A program made the position numbers and the translations under genes. The notes below the pieces were generated by a model. The model made no database searches, had not been told where the DNA came from, and saw only the letters and a program-made list of their open reading frames with translations. Shown in pieces: positions 37,241 to 50,308 of a stretch of 64,000 bases of DNA. Where the stretch lies: contig CM019215.1 in NCBI GenBank assembly GCA_009741485.1, positions 80,336,720 through 80,400,719 on the forward strand. Direction: 5' to 3'. Position 1 is the stretch's first letter. Each line of letters opens with the position of its first letter. The stretch is from Malurus cyaneus samueli (taxonomy: Eukaryota; Chordata; Aves; Passeriformes; Maluridae).

Positions 37241-40215
37241 AGCATTCCACTTGAAGCTACCTTTGGGAAATAACAGAGTAACTTAATCAGTAGAATTTTT
37301 GAAGTTATAATCTATATACATTTTTCTTGAAAGAAATTCATGGGGGCTGACTTGTACTAATTACTATTTTTTTTATGTACATTTCTATATGGTCAAATCA
37401 CTGCCTAGCTATATTGCTAGGCCAGCAAGCCTAGGCTGTATTAAATTTCATTCTTTGGAAAACCTTAAAACATTTGAGAAGTCTGTCCCACGTAATGTGC
37501 TTGATGTCTAATTCGGCATGGTGTGCCATGTAAAACATCGGGCTGTGAGGCAGAAATAGATTTCTGAGTGCAATAAAATGCAACTGAGCAAAAGCACCAT
37601 CTTGAATAGTGTCTCTGCTACTCCTTTTCCATGAAAACTGCTGTTACAGATGCTTCCATTGAATTGTAAGTAAACGGCTGCTGGAGCAGACAAGTGCTCA
37701 CCCAGTCAGAAACAACTAATGGATGGCTGAACAAGCTGTTTCTTATTGCTACTGTGTTGTCATTTGCCATCTCCAGCTGAGGTTACTGTTCACGGACTCC
37801 TGATAATTTGCACACTATAGCAGTAGGTAGGGATGCTTCAGTGATAAAGCTCTGGATCAGGCCCAGGATAAAGGTGTTGGAGGCACATTCCGTGTGATCT
37901 GATTACTGTCACAGCTTTGCTAACCTGCTGTGTGTATGTGTATATCTAAGTTGATATGAGCTAATAACCAGGGCTCTTGAGTTGACTATTTTGTTTATTT
38001 CTACTACCTATAAATACAGAAAATCAATGTGAACATCACAAGATACAGGAAACTGTGGCTGTCTTGGTCAGATATTTCCTCATAAATATTCAATTGAGGG
38101 TGCAGGTTACTGCTCAACTCAAAGTGAAACTTGTTATGTTAACATACCCAGCTCAGGTTAGTTAAAGTCCATAAAGTCAATCTCTCAAGATGTAAGGAAG
38201 AGAAAAAAGCTTGCAGGTTTTTTTAACATCTATGCTTGTTACAGTCCAGGGAGGAATATAGTTGATGACTTCCTTGAACCTTGTTTCCTTTTTATGCTCT
38301 TGCATATCGCTTACCTCTTGGTGGTTACCTTAAGGAAAAGCCATAACAACCCATAAAAGGAAAAGGAAACAAAAACTTGAAAGTGTTAGTCCACAAAGAC
38401 TAAAAAAATAAATTTATTTTTAAAAAATACATCAGGAGACCCCTAATGGAACAGGGTTTACTTCATCTGTTTCAAAATGCTCTACATGTAGTGACTGATC
38501 CAAGGAACAGATTTTGTATTTGTCAACACAGCAAAAAAATCCACCAGTACCTAATGAACAGTCATATGCTGTTTAATTTGGGTCTGCTGAATTAAACAAA
38601 TTAGGGAAAGATTTTTTTTTTTTTTTTTTTTTTTCTATGTGGCTGACAGGAAAGCTTCAAGACAGCCTCACCTCTGTTTCTGCAGTCCCGGTGCTACAGA
38701 AGAGGACCAAGTTTCAAAGATGGAGAACACTACTGAAAAGAAAGTTTTTGAACAAGATTTACGTTCCAGCCTTGGTCAATGTCCTCTTGGGCTGAAGGTG
38801 CAGTAGAGGGGTGGCCAAAAGTAGGAATAAACCGGTGGTAGTAAGCAGAAATTCAGTGATACATAGAAACATGGGCTTTTTTTTTCTGACATCCAGGACT
38901 GCAATGACAACTTTTATGCCAGGCACAAAAGCAATGAACATGAGAAGATGTCTATCCAGAAATGCAGATGTCTGTTGATACCAGCAACAAAGTTTTTACA
39001 AAGGTATAGGAAAAGTTTTCAGGAGACTAACCAGAGTCCAGGACCTCCATAGGTTTATCCATGCTCTTTATCTTGAGTGCCAGGCAGAGATTTGAAGTCT
39101 CAATATGTGGATGAGGTATAAATGATAATGATAAATTTTAATGGTATAAAGATGTGCAGATTATGCAAAGGTGAGATTTGCTTGTATTTGGGACTGAGGT
39201 AATTGCATAGGAAGGATGAGCTGCATCTTTATCATACTGGAGTCAGGCTGATGATACTGAGTTAGAAAGGTTACGGATTAAAATTTATAAACTGGGGGAA
39301 AACTTAGAGGCACAAAAGATCTCCTGGCTTACACTGAGATGAAGAATGGCCAGTGCAATCCTCAACAGTCTGAAAGAAATAAATGGCACACAAAAATTAG
39401 AGGAGGTAGATGAGTTCACCTACAATGTCAATGGATTCATATGGGCAGCATTAAGTGATGCAGTCACCAGCCTAAATTCTGAAAAAAAAAATAAAAGAAA
39501 AGGATAATTAAAATGCATTATTTTTACTGATGCTTGCAAGCAGCCACTTCAGAAAGAGGAAATTCAATGGGAGATAATTTTACCAGGCTACCAACTTTGC
39601 AGGAATCAAATTAGTTTTACTGAAGGGAGGGTGAAAGGCATAACAGGACAGGTTTTAAAGGAAAAGTGAAGTACTATAAAAACCTTGTGTCCAGAATTCC
39701 CAGATCCTAATAATAAGATTTTATTGATTATACTGTTTATACCATAGTTAGGAAAAATAATGAACAGTGTTAAACAAGATCAGTCAAATTACAAGTTTAT
39801 AGCAGGTAGAAGAGTGGGAAATGAGAGCTACTGTGCACAGATCAATTCCATTTCTAGATGCAATAATTGGCTGCTTCTGAGACAAACTGTGTGTCACAAC
39901 AGGAAAACATGCCTTTCTGCTTTACACTGAGCACTGCTCAGCACTGTACAGCTGCTCTGCAGTAGTTACCATAGCACAATTAGGTTTAATGTTGTAGCAG
40001 GAGCCAACAGGCAAAACAAACCCAGTGCATGCATATTCAATTTTAAGAGTTGGAAGTGTATGAAAATGAGGGAATATGTCAAAACCAAAATCCACCTCCT
40101 TAAAGGAGCAGTGTAAGAAAATGTAAGCAGCCTAGAGACAGTTAAAAATCCATTTTACTAGAAGACCAAGTAAATTGAAATTCACACAGAAAACAAATAA
40201 GACGAAAAGGTCAGC

Positions 40216-40254
<39 letters not shown>

Positions 40255-40559
40255 GAAAAAAAAAGTTAAAGTTGGTGGGAATGGAAGCAAGAATAACAGT
40301 AAAGCACACAAGATATGATTGAGCCATGCTTGAGCTTATGTGAAGAAGCTCTTTAAATAGTTCAAAACTGAGGAACCAGGTAGGCAGTTGGTGCTTTTCT
40401 TGATGACAAAAGAGCCAGAGAACCTGCAGGGAAATAAAGCAACTTCTGAGCATTGGCCTTTGCTGCTGTAAGTATTGGAGATATTCCCAGTGATCCATGT
40501 TTTTAGAGATGGAGCAGAAACACTAGCTCAATTTTAAGTAAATATATGGGTTATATTAG
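37241..40559. other. Unique or very old repeat-derived noncoding sequence
   Basis: No gene. It contains T23 (38612-38634) and A32 (40219-40250). Parts of 39040-39480 (for example GAATGGCCAGTGCAATCCTCAACAG) have the feel of an ancient retroelement, possibly the 5' part of the CR1 relic that follows, but I cannot place them in a family. Confidence 0.45.
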
Positions 40560-42020
40560 ATCTGATAGACAAGTTGCATCCAGTAAGGCTAGGATGATAT
40601 TCTGATATTCACTAGAGAACTCTGAGGGAATTCAGATGTAAAACCACCGAGCTTGGTCTGTAGCCCAGCATTGCAAACAGGAGTTGTATGGGAGGAGTGG
40701 AATATTTCTGCTGCAATCCTACCTGCAAAAGGGCTGTGGAGGAATCCTGTCAGCTACAGAGCAATGAAGCTGCGTGCCTCTGATAAAATGGCAGAAACTG
40801 TAATAGGAACTATAAACACATGGATTAATGATTTCTGGGAATCAGCATGGTTTCTGTAGAGAGAGGACCTGCCTCATTAACAATCTGTGTAACACTCCTG
40901 TGAATGGGTTATCTATCATGTGCATAGAGTAAATCCAGGAGATAAAGGAAGTAAATTACCATGGTGTGACTGACTGGGAGTGTAATAACACCGAGGGGTG
41001 TAATGAAACTCAGTGAATGAGCCCCTGGATAGAAGAAAAACCAGCATGGGTGATGTGCTCAAGAAGTCCAGAGTGCAATGCAAAGAAGCTGACTTCTACC
41101 TTCACTCAAAAGGGATCAGAGAGTGGGTTTTGTCTTAAATGAACAACAGCTGAGTGGTTTAACTCAAAGTGTAGATGTCTCCATGAATTAGACCAGACTG
41201 GGGCGAGTAAGCTCATGGCTCAGCCCAACACAGAGTTTAAAAACTAGTAAAAGTATTTTGAAGAGAAAAACAGTGCTTTACTGCTTTCAAACCACTCATT
41301 CCTTCCTGGTAAGGTGGGATACCCAGAATTGTGACAGTTAGCAGGTTTCAGAAACAGGGCTGGTGATGAGATTGAACTGTATATTGGAATTGTTACATTT
41401 TGTGAAGTGAAATGTGTACTGTGTTTTCAATATATTATCTATCACTCAGCTAAATCAGAAACTCTGTGTGGCATCAAACATCTCCAAGTGAATTTTATAT
41501 TAAACATTATTCATTCCATACACGGACTATCTAAAAGAACCTGCTCAGGGTATGCTGAGCACTGACACATGGCTTTTAGGGAAAGGCTTGTACTGAAAGA
41601 CAGTTAAAATAGAGGAAGGATAGGGCTAGCAATCACTTTTCAGGGTAAAGGAGGAGGGATGGGACACCAGTCCTGTAGGATTGATGATGAGATTGACTCA
41701 TTTAACCTTCAGTAGAGTCCTAGAAAACACAATGAAGAGTGAAACTTCCAAGCTTGCAGATGATGAACATTTACCCCTGAAGTAAGCTAAATGTGCTTCC
41801 TTACCTCAATGGTAAAGAAGTCTAAAACAACCTTATAAAACTGAGAAAAAAAAAACAGTATATGAATTTTCACAGAGAAGATTAATATAGCCGACTTAAA
41901 TCCTGAGAGACCAAACTAAATCAAATTAAATTATACCAAATGCAAAACCAGAAGCTACAACACAGCAGAGTTTGGATTGACAGTTCTGTGAAACATTTGG
42001 TTCAATGTGCTGTCTGCTAT
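40560..42020 (+). mobile_element. Ancient interrupted CR1-like LINE, reverse-transcriptase region
   Basis: Translation in shifting frames recovers pieces of a CR1-type reverse transcriptase in the right order. A DKLHP block lies near 40570. WEEWNISAAILPAKG then NPVSYRAMKL lies at 40689-40772, matching the usual 'W..W..A.V.P.FKKG..NPGNYRPVSL' pattern. NQHGFCRERTCLINNL lies near 40838-40888 after a frameshift, matching 'SQHGF.KGRSCLTNL'. A KLADD block at about 41751-41766 is in the position of the catalytic FADD motif, and a KCK-like segment follows near 41940. About 860 bases separate the QHGF and ADD blocks, where roughly 375 would be expected, so the element is interrupted or rearranged. Stops and frameshifts make it a dead relic, older than the other copies. 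Ends are approximate. Confidence 0.65.
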
Positions 42021-43303
42021 TCCTACAATTCTCAGTACCAGGGTGGTTTGAGGGAATAGATGGGATGACAGAAATTACATAGGCCTGAGTGGTGTTCCTA
42101 AAGTATATGCCTGTTTTGGAGACAGAAGCTGGGCTAGGTGCCTACTAGGATATGCCTGTGCTTACCACATCTTTGATTGCATTCAGATAGTGAGCAGTAA
42201 CCAGAGCATTGGTGCTGGCAGTCTCTGCACAGTGCCAGAAGTCCAGACAGTGTCATGGTGTTCTTTCATGTCTTTGATGAGATTGTGGAACATGGTTGCT
42301 ACATCTGAACTAACAGCCATAGATATAATAGGACATTTTCAGGTTTAGAAACACCAGCACAAAATGTGGGCAATTGGTGCTTGCTTTATCACAGTGTAAA
42401 ATGAGTTTCCATTTGTAATCCGAAGCGTAATGATTAGCCAAATGTTTCCAGTCGATTCTGAATGTACTAATATAAATTTGAATAAAAGATCATTTGTACA
42501 CCTCCCTGGGCAAAGAGCATGCATATTTTCCAGTTATTGCAGTTGACTTAATGAATGGCTATTCAGTTGTGTACTAAACCCTCAGTACCAAGCTGCTTCT
42601 TGGGATTAATAATCTTTGTGATATTTCATTAATATTCATTGTTAATTAACACTTAAAGAACAGAGAAGGAAATGTGCAGTATAGCATGGATTTTTTTTTT
42701 CATCATTTCAGCTTCATTAATTCAACATCGTGTTTTTTCATCTATTTTTCATAATATACTCTGCCTAAGAAGAACAATACTTGGCAGAATTAATCTCATA
42801 GATGATAAACAGCCTGATAAATGTAAAAGTTTTTTTTCAAAGCATCCTAAACAACTATTCATATCCTCCCCATTGTGACAAATATTTGAGGGTTTCCCTG
42901 TCTGCTATTCTGCTAAGCTGTTGCACAGCAAGTTTTTCTTGTATTTATGTCATTAACATTGCTGCTTTTGTCAAGGTCTAGGATATATTGTGGCACAGTT
43001 TGAAGGGAAAGATTTTATCTTCTATTGGACTAGTTAATATAACCTGAAAAAAAAAAAAACAACAAAACAAACAAGCTTTCATGTATAGCTGTTCTTCCTT
43101 CCATTAGAAATCATATTAGATTTACAACACTTTCCCCCCAAAGTTTTTTATCTATACTTGTGAGAAATACTCAACAAAGAAATGGAGAAAACAAGGAAAA
43201 AACAACACTCACTCCCCCTTGAAATCCCCAAGATTATATTTTCAAAGCCTTTTGTTCCCCCATAGGTGTTTTCACCTCATATAAATACTATTTCATTAAT
43301 AAA

Positions 43304-43305
<2 letters not shown>
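42021..43305. other. Unique noncoding sequence, CNE-like at 42500-42680
   Basis: No gene. Around 42540-42660 there is a run of TAAT-type words (GACTTAATGAATGG, GGGATTAATAATC, TTCATTAATATTCATTG, GTTAATTAACAC) that resembles clustered homeodomain sites. No alignment is available to test this. Confidence 0.3.
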
Positions 43306-43336
<31 letters not shown>

Positions 43337-43401
43337 AAAACAAACCCCAAAAATTAAAAAAAAAACAAAACAACAAAACCAAAACTAAAAACAAAACAAA
43401 A
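43306..43401. repeat. A-rich (CAAAA)n-like tract
   Basis: A29 followed by A-rich sequence with single C and occasional T or CCCC interruptions to 43401. Low complexity, similar in style to the tracts at 31961 and 58395. Confidence 0.95.
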
Positions 43402-46142
43402 CCTTAGAAAGTTTACAGTTCTTGATGAAGGATAAATGTAAAGTTCTCTGGGAAAAAATTCAATATAGAGGAATAAATACTGAAAAAATGCCCTAAATTA
43501 CAATACAGTATTTATCTTCATATCTATGATGAAGACAAATCCAGATAAATCCTCCATTAATTTCAGTGACAAAGAGAAAAATCAGAGTTAAACCTTTTAA
43601 AAGACAGTCTTTTGATTTTTTTTATCCTTAAAATATTACAGAAAATACACCCTTCTATGAAAAGGCAAAATTAGCATAAGTTTTGTTTGTAAGTTGAAAT
43701 CTGGATCAAAATGTTTCAAGGCTTATACACAGCATTTCTATTGCACAAAAGGTCAGCTGTTGTTTTGGCTGACATTCTTAATATAGTAATATTTCACAGC
43801 TGGTAATTTGCAGCCAGTAATAGCCAGATGGTGCTTTTTCTAAGGTGAATTTAGAGCATTTTGAGCAGTTGTAAATGTGACGCTCATAACAGCAAAGCAA
43901 CACAGAGCATTCTAGAGCTCTGTCTTTCTGGATTCAACAGCATGTTTAATCACAGTCAAGACCAGGCATGCTTTACATGGTAGACTGTAATAAGGGTCCT
44001 ATGATAATCAGGCATAACAGAATTGCTTCATTTTTGACCTCTGTCAGATTTAAATTTCAACTCACAGAGCTCATTGCTCTCCTGAGAATGGTTATTTTGA
44101 GATTTTCTGCAATTTTTGCACCTATTTTGGCAGACTTTATTTCAAATCCCTGCCTTATTATGCCAGGTATCCCTGGTGCCTGTGTAAAACATTTTATGTT
44201 ATCAGACACTAATGTTATGAGGTTTTGGAGAGCTGGAACAAGAGATAAAGGTGTGGATCTGAAAACATGTATACATGGAATAAAATTAGTCAAAGAAACA
44301 AAAGTGGAGGAATAAATAATGTTTGCCATTTTCATGTAGCAAGACTATGTCATCCTTATTTTTAAGGAAACCTGCTTAGTGAAATTTTGTTACCACGTTC
44401 AATTCCAAGCCTGAGGTGTTTATAATGGGCAAGGGAATGGTAAATGATGAGCTTCACAGATTTCTTGCCATCTGATAATCTTTTCTGAAAGTTATTTAAG
44501 GTAATGACTTGACATGATAATCTGCCTTCAGGCTATGTCAGTTAGACCCATTGTTGAATGAAGGACACCTGAAACCAAGAAACTCCTCATCTCCCTGTGC
44601 CTTGGGAACCTTTCCAAGTTGCTTATATATATATTTTAAGACACAATATTGGAAAGAGTCTCAGGAAATTATGTTGATACTCTCAGATTTCAAGGCAAAA
44701 ATCCTTGTCCTGGTGATACATATTAGTCTTCAGGGTTTTTGTTTTGTGCAGTGAGCAACAAATTTACCAATATTCATTTGTAATCTTTCCTTGCAGTTGA
44801 GCTAATGATATGTGCAGTAACAAGAAGACAGAACATTGGACTACAGGGATCTCATTGGTTATAGAATCCAATCTCTCCCAGCTGCAGGCAGCAAGCCACA
44901 TGAATGCTCTCACTTAGTGGGAGAATACCGATCCAAAGGAGATAAGTACTGCCATTTCATCTCAGACAGGGCAGAAGTGAAAAGATCAAGCAAAATATCT
45001 AAGCAAAGGATTATGGAAATAACTTTTTTGAGAAGCTAAAACTGCACTGGAATTAACATTCAATGAGGCCCGGTAGGAATTAAGTTTGCTTATATCCAAA
45101 GCTGTATCGTACTGTCCTTGTTCAACTAAGACACAGGTTTTATAGCGGAATAAAGAGATTATTTTTCCCCTTTAAAATGTTTTGTATATATCCCTGATAT
45201 CCACATATCTGTACCTTACTTTTATAAAGGTGGAAGAACTCTTGAATTGTGCTTTTGGTCAAAGGACTGAAGGCTCTCTGTTAGTGAGGGATAGTATCTG
45301 CCTGAGGAGACAACAACTGCTGTCTGTTGTCACCCCAAAGACCAGAGGCTGGAATACTTGATGTGTCACCTTACATCAGCAGGGAGCACAGCTCCTCAAA
45401 GGGGTAAGAGTGCTGCCCCTAGCAGCCCTAGCTCTGCAGCTCTCCTGGACTACACAGTGAGAAGAAAATGCTCAGATAGCTGAGGTGCAGTGCTTCATGA
45501 AGGTTTTGAGTTTATGCCACTTCAGCCTAAGTGGCAAAAGTTGAGCAGCTGGCTTTCCTGGCATGGTTTTCAGGGGGAGAGGTAAGGTAGGGGTGGGCAG
45601 TGAATATTTGGAAATGTCTAACAAGAAGGTTTTAGGAGTATCATAAAACTCGTGTATTTATTTTTGTACTTGCTTTTAAGCAAATTTTCAAATTCTTAAG
45701 TAGTTATATCCAGAAACTCTGTCTTGGTTTTCATAGTAACAAAAGTCTTCTGCTTGGAGACAGAGCTCAGGGATGCAGGCAAACATTTCAAAATTTCAAT
45801 CAACAAATTTCTGCATTTACACAGAGCCACAAGAGGAGATCATTGTGTGATTGGGATTTAAAGGGTTTCTTTGTTCTTGCAAGTTGGGTCAGTAGCAAAC
45901 TAGAGGTACTTTTAGAGTGTACTTCTGTGAGTAATGGCATAGTCTAACATTTTCAAGTTATTTTGAGGACCTAAGTGGGTGGTTTTAGGTAATGTATAAG
46001 GGTACCTTAGCCACAGAAAATAATTTTCCAATGAGTTACCAAGTGATGAATTAATATTTTGTTTCCTTGCACAGAATATCTTAGTGAGGTGTTATATTTC
46101 CCTGTTTTAACATCTGATTTAATTATTCTGTGCAATTTTTTG
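43402..46142. other. Unique noncoding sequence
   Basis: Two overlapping frames on opposite strands (115 codons plus at 43968-44315; 92 codons minus at 44057-44335) are longer than most here. They have no recognisable motif and lie in a stop-poor patch, so neither is called. Nothing else is recognised. Confidence 0.45.
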
Positions 46143-46673
46143 GTTGGCAAGTAGTTCAATATGAGCCAGCAATGTGCACTTTCATTACAGAAAGCCAACT
46201 GCATCCTGGGCTACATCAAAAGAAGTGTGGCCAGCAGGGCAAGGAAGGGGATTTCCCTCTGCTCTCCTGAGACCCCACTTGGAGTGCCATGTCCAGCTCT
46301 GGGGCATCCAACATTAGCAGGACATGGACATGGAATGAGTCCACAGGAGGACCTGCATAAAAGTGTTCTACAAGAAATCTGGAGAAGGACTTTCAACAAG
46401 GGTGTATAGTGACAGAACAAGGAGGAATTGCTTTAAAATGAAAGAGGTTAGGTTTAAATTAGATGTTGGGAATAAACTCTTTAATGTCAGTGTGATGAGG
46501 CACTGAAACAGGTCGCCCAGAAAACTTGTGGACACTCCATCCCTGTGGATACTCCATCAAGATCAAAGTGGATGGTGCTCTGAGCAAACTGCTCTCATGG
46601 AAGGTGTCCTTTTAAATGGTGGGAACATTGTAACTAGCCGATATTTCCAAGCCAAACCAGTCTATGAATCTAT
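46143..46673 (+). mobile_element. CR1 LINE 3' part, plus strand
   Basis: The translation from 46161 begins MSQQCALSLQKANCILGYIK and continues RSVASRARKG, the familiar CR1 ORF2 C-terminal stretch. Later nucleotides follow the CR1 3' region: 'gtgacagaacaaggaggaattgctttaaaatgaaagagg' (46409-46447), 'gaaacaggtcgcccagaaaacttgtggacactccatcc' (46505-46542) and 'ccaaaccagtctatgaatctatga' (46652-46675), the last being the octamer-bearing 3' terminus. Frameshifts break the frame after about 30 codons. A 5'-truncated dead copy. Confidence 0.92.
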
Positions 46674-49600
46674 GATTTTTGCATCTGCTTCAGGAAGATG
46701 CCAGTAAACCAGGTCATGTCATCCCAATCACACTCAGATGCTGTAAGAGAGGAGAAGATATAGCAAGCATAACAAAAGATGTGATGTTTCCCAGGGGAAT
46801 ATAGAATGACATTGTTTTGCATGACACTTGGAATTTTCTTTTTTTTCCATTTGTGTTTAGACACTACTGAATGACTGCTTTCTGCAATACAGAGGAGGGA
46901 GGAAGAAATGCATGGCTGGAGGACAAAGATTTATAAGCTAAAAGCTGCAGGGAACTCAGTGGTGCTGTAAGTAAATGTCTAGCCCGGTGACACCCCAGTG
47001 AGGGTCAGACCTTTGAGGTGAAGTCGCCATCAGAATGAAGTGAGTTGTTCTACGGGATATGTAGGACAGAGAGAGATTACCAGCAGGAAAGGAATTAAAT
47101 CTATTTGTGCCTCCAGGACAGTTTGTTATAAATTTGATCCATTTATGCTTCTAAAAGGTTGTTTAAAACCCTAATTAGCAACAGGAAACCTGAAGGACTT
47201 GAACTGCAATCCATTGTTTTGTTTAATGTGGATTGTGGTGAATCTTGCCCAAAGCGCCGCAGACAGCAATAGGAAAGCTGCTTGTTCTGTGTATAACAAA
47301 GTGCAATGAGCATTGCCCTTAACCTTAGCTTTTCCCCCAAGTCTTTAACTTAAAGAAGTAATTTGAACAAGACAGAATTCATTAATTTTACCTAACTATA
47401 GCCTAGGAGGAAGTTGGGCAAAATTGCTAATAACTCTGTCTCTAAATGTGGAGTTGCTATTTGTACAGAGACTGTCTGAGCAGAACCACTCTTAAAGCTC
47501 CGTCCTGCGTGACTGGCATTTCTTAACTCAAGAGGGTAAAATACAGCGAGCGAATAGCACAAGTTAACATCAGCTTTCATCTTAAACAAAGGTAATAGTG
47601 CCACATGGATGTAAAAATTAGCTCTGACTAATCAGCAGACATCAGAGGATTTTCACATACTGATTTTTCACAAAGTCTGTCTTAACAAGGGAGGAAGGAG
47701 GGAGCAAAGTACAAGTTATTGATGTAGAATATGTAAAATCTTATTACTGCTCTACTGAGCTGACCAACTACTGAATCTCTTTGAAATTCTTTTGGTCTGA
47801 TTTAGAGACACTTAATCATTCTGAGGGAATGCAAGAAATATACAGGTGGATCTGCTTTGTTGGAAACGGATTTGAAGTTTTAAATTCTGTCATATGTTAA
47901 GTTTATTTTAACCTTTGCAAGTCTTGTGCATATTATTTGCATTATTTACGTATTTCTTTTGGCCCCTGCAAATGTTTTGTGTTACTGTAATCTCAGATAC
48001 AGCAGTACTGCAATGTAGAACACGATATGAAAGTATCATTTTTTTTCTTGGCAAGGTCCATATGCTAAATGTCATTGTCCAGCCTTCTTAGGAATTCAGA
48101 ATGAAAATGGCTGGCTGAGAGAGATTATGCATATGTTTCCTGAATGAAAGGAGATTTTTTAAGTTATATATAAACAGGAAGGGGTACTGTTTTTAAGCAT
48201 TAACTAATGATACTGGACTATATACTAAGAAGACTTCAAGTCAAGCATTCATCCTTTTACATCATGTAATATCTCTGGTGAATATCTGAATGTTGGCAGT
48301 AATAAAGTTCTTAAATCTGTTTTTAGTGCTCTCTTTGTAAATATTTTTTTTCTCATTTAATACAAATGTTGGCATTAGAGGTAACAGGAAGTCAGGATTA
48401 CTTTAGGTTTTCCTAGAATTTTCATCTGGAGTTATTTTTGCTGAAATAATTGTCTTAGCTTTATTAAATTTTATTTTTCCTTCCTCTCCTCTCTTCAGCT
48501 TCCTACTTGTTTCTGATACGCTGGCAATCACAGGATCATGCCCCTATCAGAGCAAACATGTTTGTTTTCTCAAAGCTGTCTGTCATCTTTGACTTATTTG
48601 CCAACAAACCTCTGATCCATCAGCATATGCTTGCAACACAATGTTAATAATTTCAGCTGTCCAAAGCAAAATGTTTCTGCAGTTGCACAGAATCAGCTTT
48701 TTCACCTCGAGCTTGTCATTCCTCTCCGAAGCTTGCATAGCCTTTAAAACAAAACTATACACTTATACAGGTAATCAGAATGGTCTGGGAATTAATGAAA
48801 AACTAATAAATGACAAATTTGTTCAGTCTGGGAATAGGTCAAAACAAACTGAGCATTCAGAAATGCTGTAGATGGTATATCAAGATGTGCCAGACGAAAA
48901 ACAAAATCAGGACTCAATAAAGTGTCTTGATTTTTTGAAACCTAGGAATAGTGCTGAGAGTTTTTCCCCCACTATTGCCACTTCACTCCATGTATTTAGT
49001 TTCAACTACTCACCCTTTCAAAAATAAGATGAACAATAAAATAGTGCAGAGTATTCCTTGAACCAAAAGCATTCTCTGCAGTTGTCCTGTGGAACCCATC
49101 AATTTATGATGAGCTAGTGGAAACATTTCTTTACTGATGTTCATAAGTGTTTTGCCTGATGTGTCTGGCAAGTCCTCACTTGGGAAAATATGAAAGGCTA
49201 AATGCATAAACAAATTATTATTTTATTTTATTTTTTAATTTATTTTTTGTTCTATTTTGAAAGCATGACTTTGTGCTACACACGGTAGACAAGCAGTGGG
49301 TAGTCTGGATTCCTGTCCACACTCCCTTACCCTTCCACCTCTGAAGATAATTTAAGATGACTTAAAGAAACCCTCATTTTTGTAAAAGAAGAAAAAATTG
49401 TAATAGTTTGGAGACATCATAACATAGTTTCTTGGTAACATTGTTAAGCTTTTTTCTGACAGTTTGTGTGGCAAAGTATTTTTTCTTCCTCAAGCGGACT
49501 TTTGTCACGTTGAAGTTGGATTGGTTTAAACCAACTGCATTGCATTTTTGACAGTAAGCAGTTCAGCGGTCTGCTCATTTGCATTTTATCTACTGGAGAA

Positions 49601-50273
49601 ACTGAAGATGTTGGGGCTTGTCCTTTAAAAATTAAGTCATTTTTTATCATAGTTTGAGATGTCACCTTAAGATGCCGTAGCATATGTGGACAGCTAAATG
49701 CTTGAGCCATTTGTCCATCAACACTTTTCAGGTAATAGTGGGTAACTGATACTTCCTACTGATATCTATTTCCAAATGATAAAACAGAGATGACAAAGAA
49801 CTTTATTATAGTATCTTATAGTCTGTAAGAAAACAGTTTAACAAACATCTACGGAAAAGATTCTCTCTAAAACAGTGTTAATTGCTAGTGTTGACTGAAA
49901 GGAAGCTTTTGGAGTGCTTATTCAATAGCAGGGGATTTGAGAAGGTAGAGGGAACCAGAAGAACTGATCCAGCCTTTTAAAGAGGGTAAACTTTTAATTA
50001 CCCACTCCTTATCCACCCTCTAGCTTTATCTTCAGATATGTTCATCAATGGAAGCCGCTTCTTAAATTTGTAATTTTCTTTTTATTTCTGTTTTAGAGCT
50101 GTTGATTTTTATTTTTCTGCTTTTCTTCTAAACCCAAGTTTTGAAATAAGAAAACATATTCTCATTAGTGAAAGCCTACTAGTTCCATACATCCTTGTGT
50201 GCATCCATGTTTCTAGAAATAAAAGTAGAGAAATTAGTTTGTATAATCCAAACTCTGAGACATTGAACAGTTA

Positions 50274-50308
<35 letters not shown>

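Noticed and set aside
37007..37286. 88- and 63-codon plus frames
   Set aside because: Antisense shadows of the CR1 ORF2 remnant on the minus strand.
43968..44335. Overlapping 115-codon plus and 92-codon minus frames
   Set aside because: Mutually antisense frames in a stop-poor patch; neither shows a family motif or splice support.
46211..46420. 69-codon minus frame opposite the CR1 copy
   Set aside because: Antisense shadow of the CR1 element at 46143-46673.
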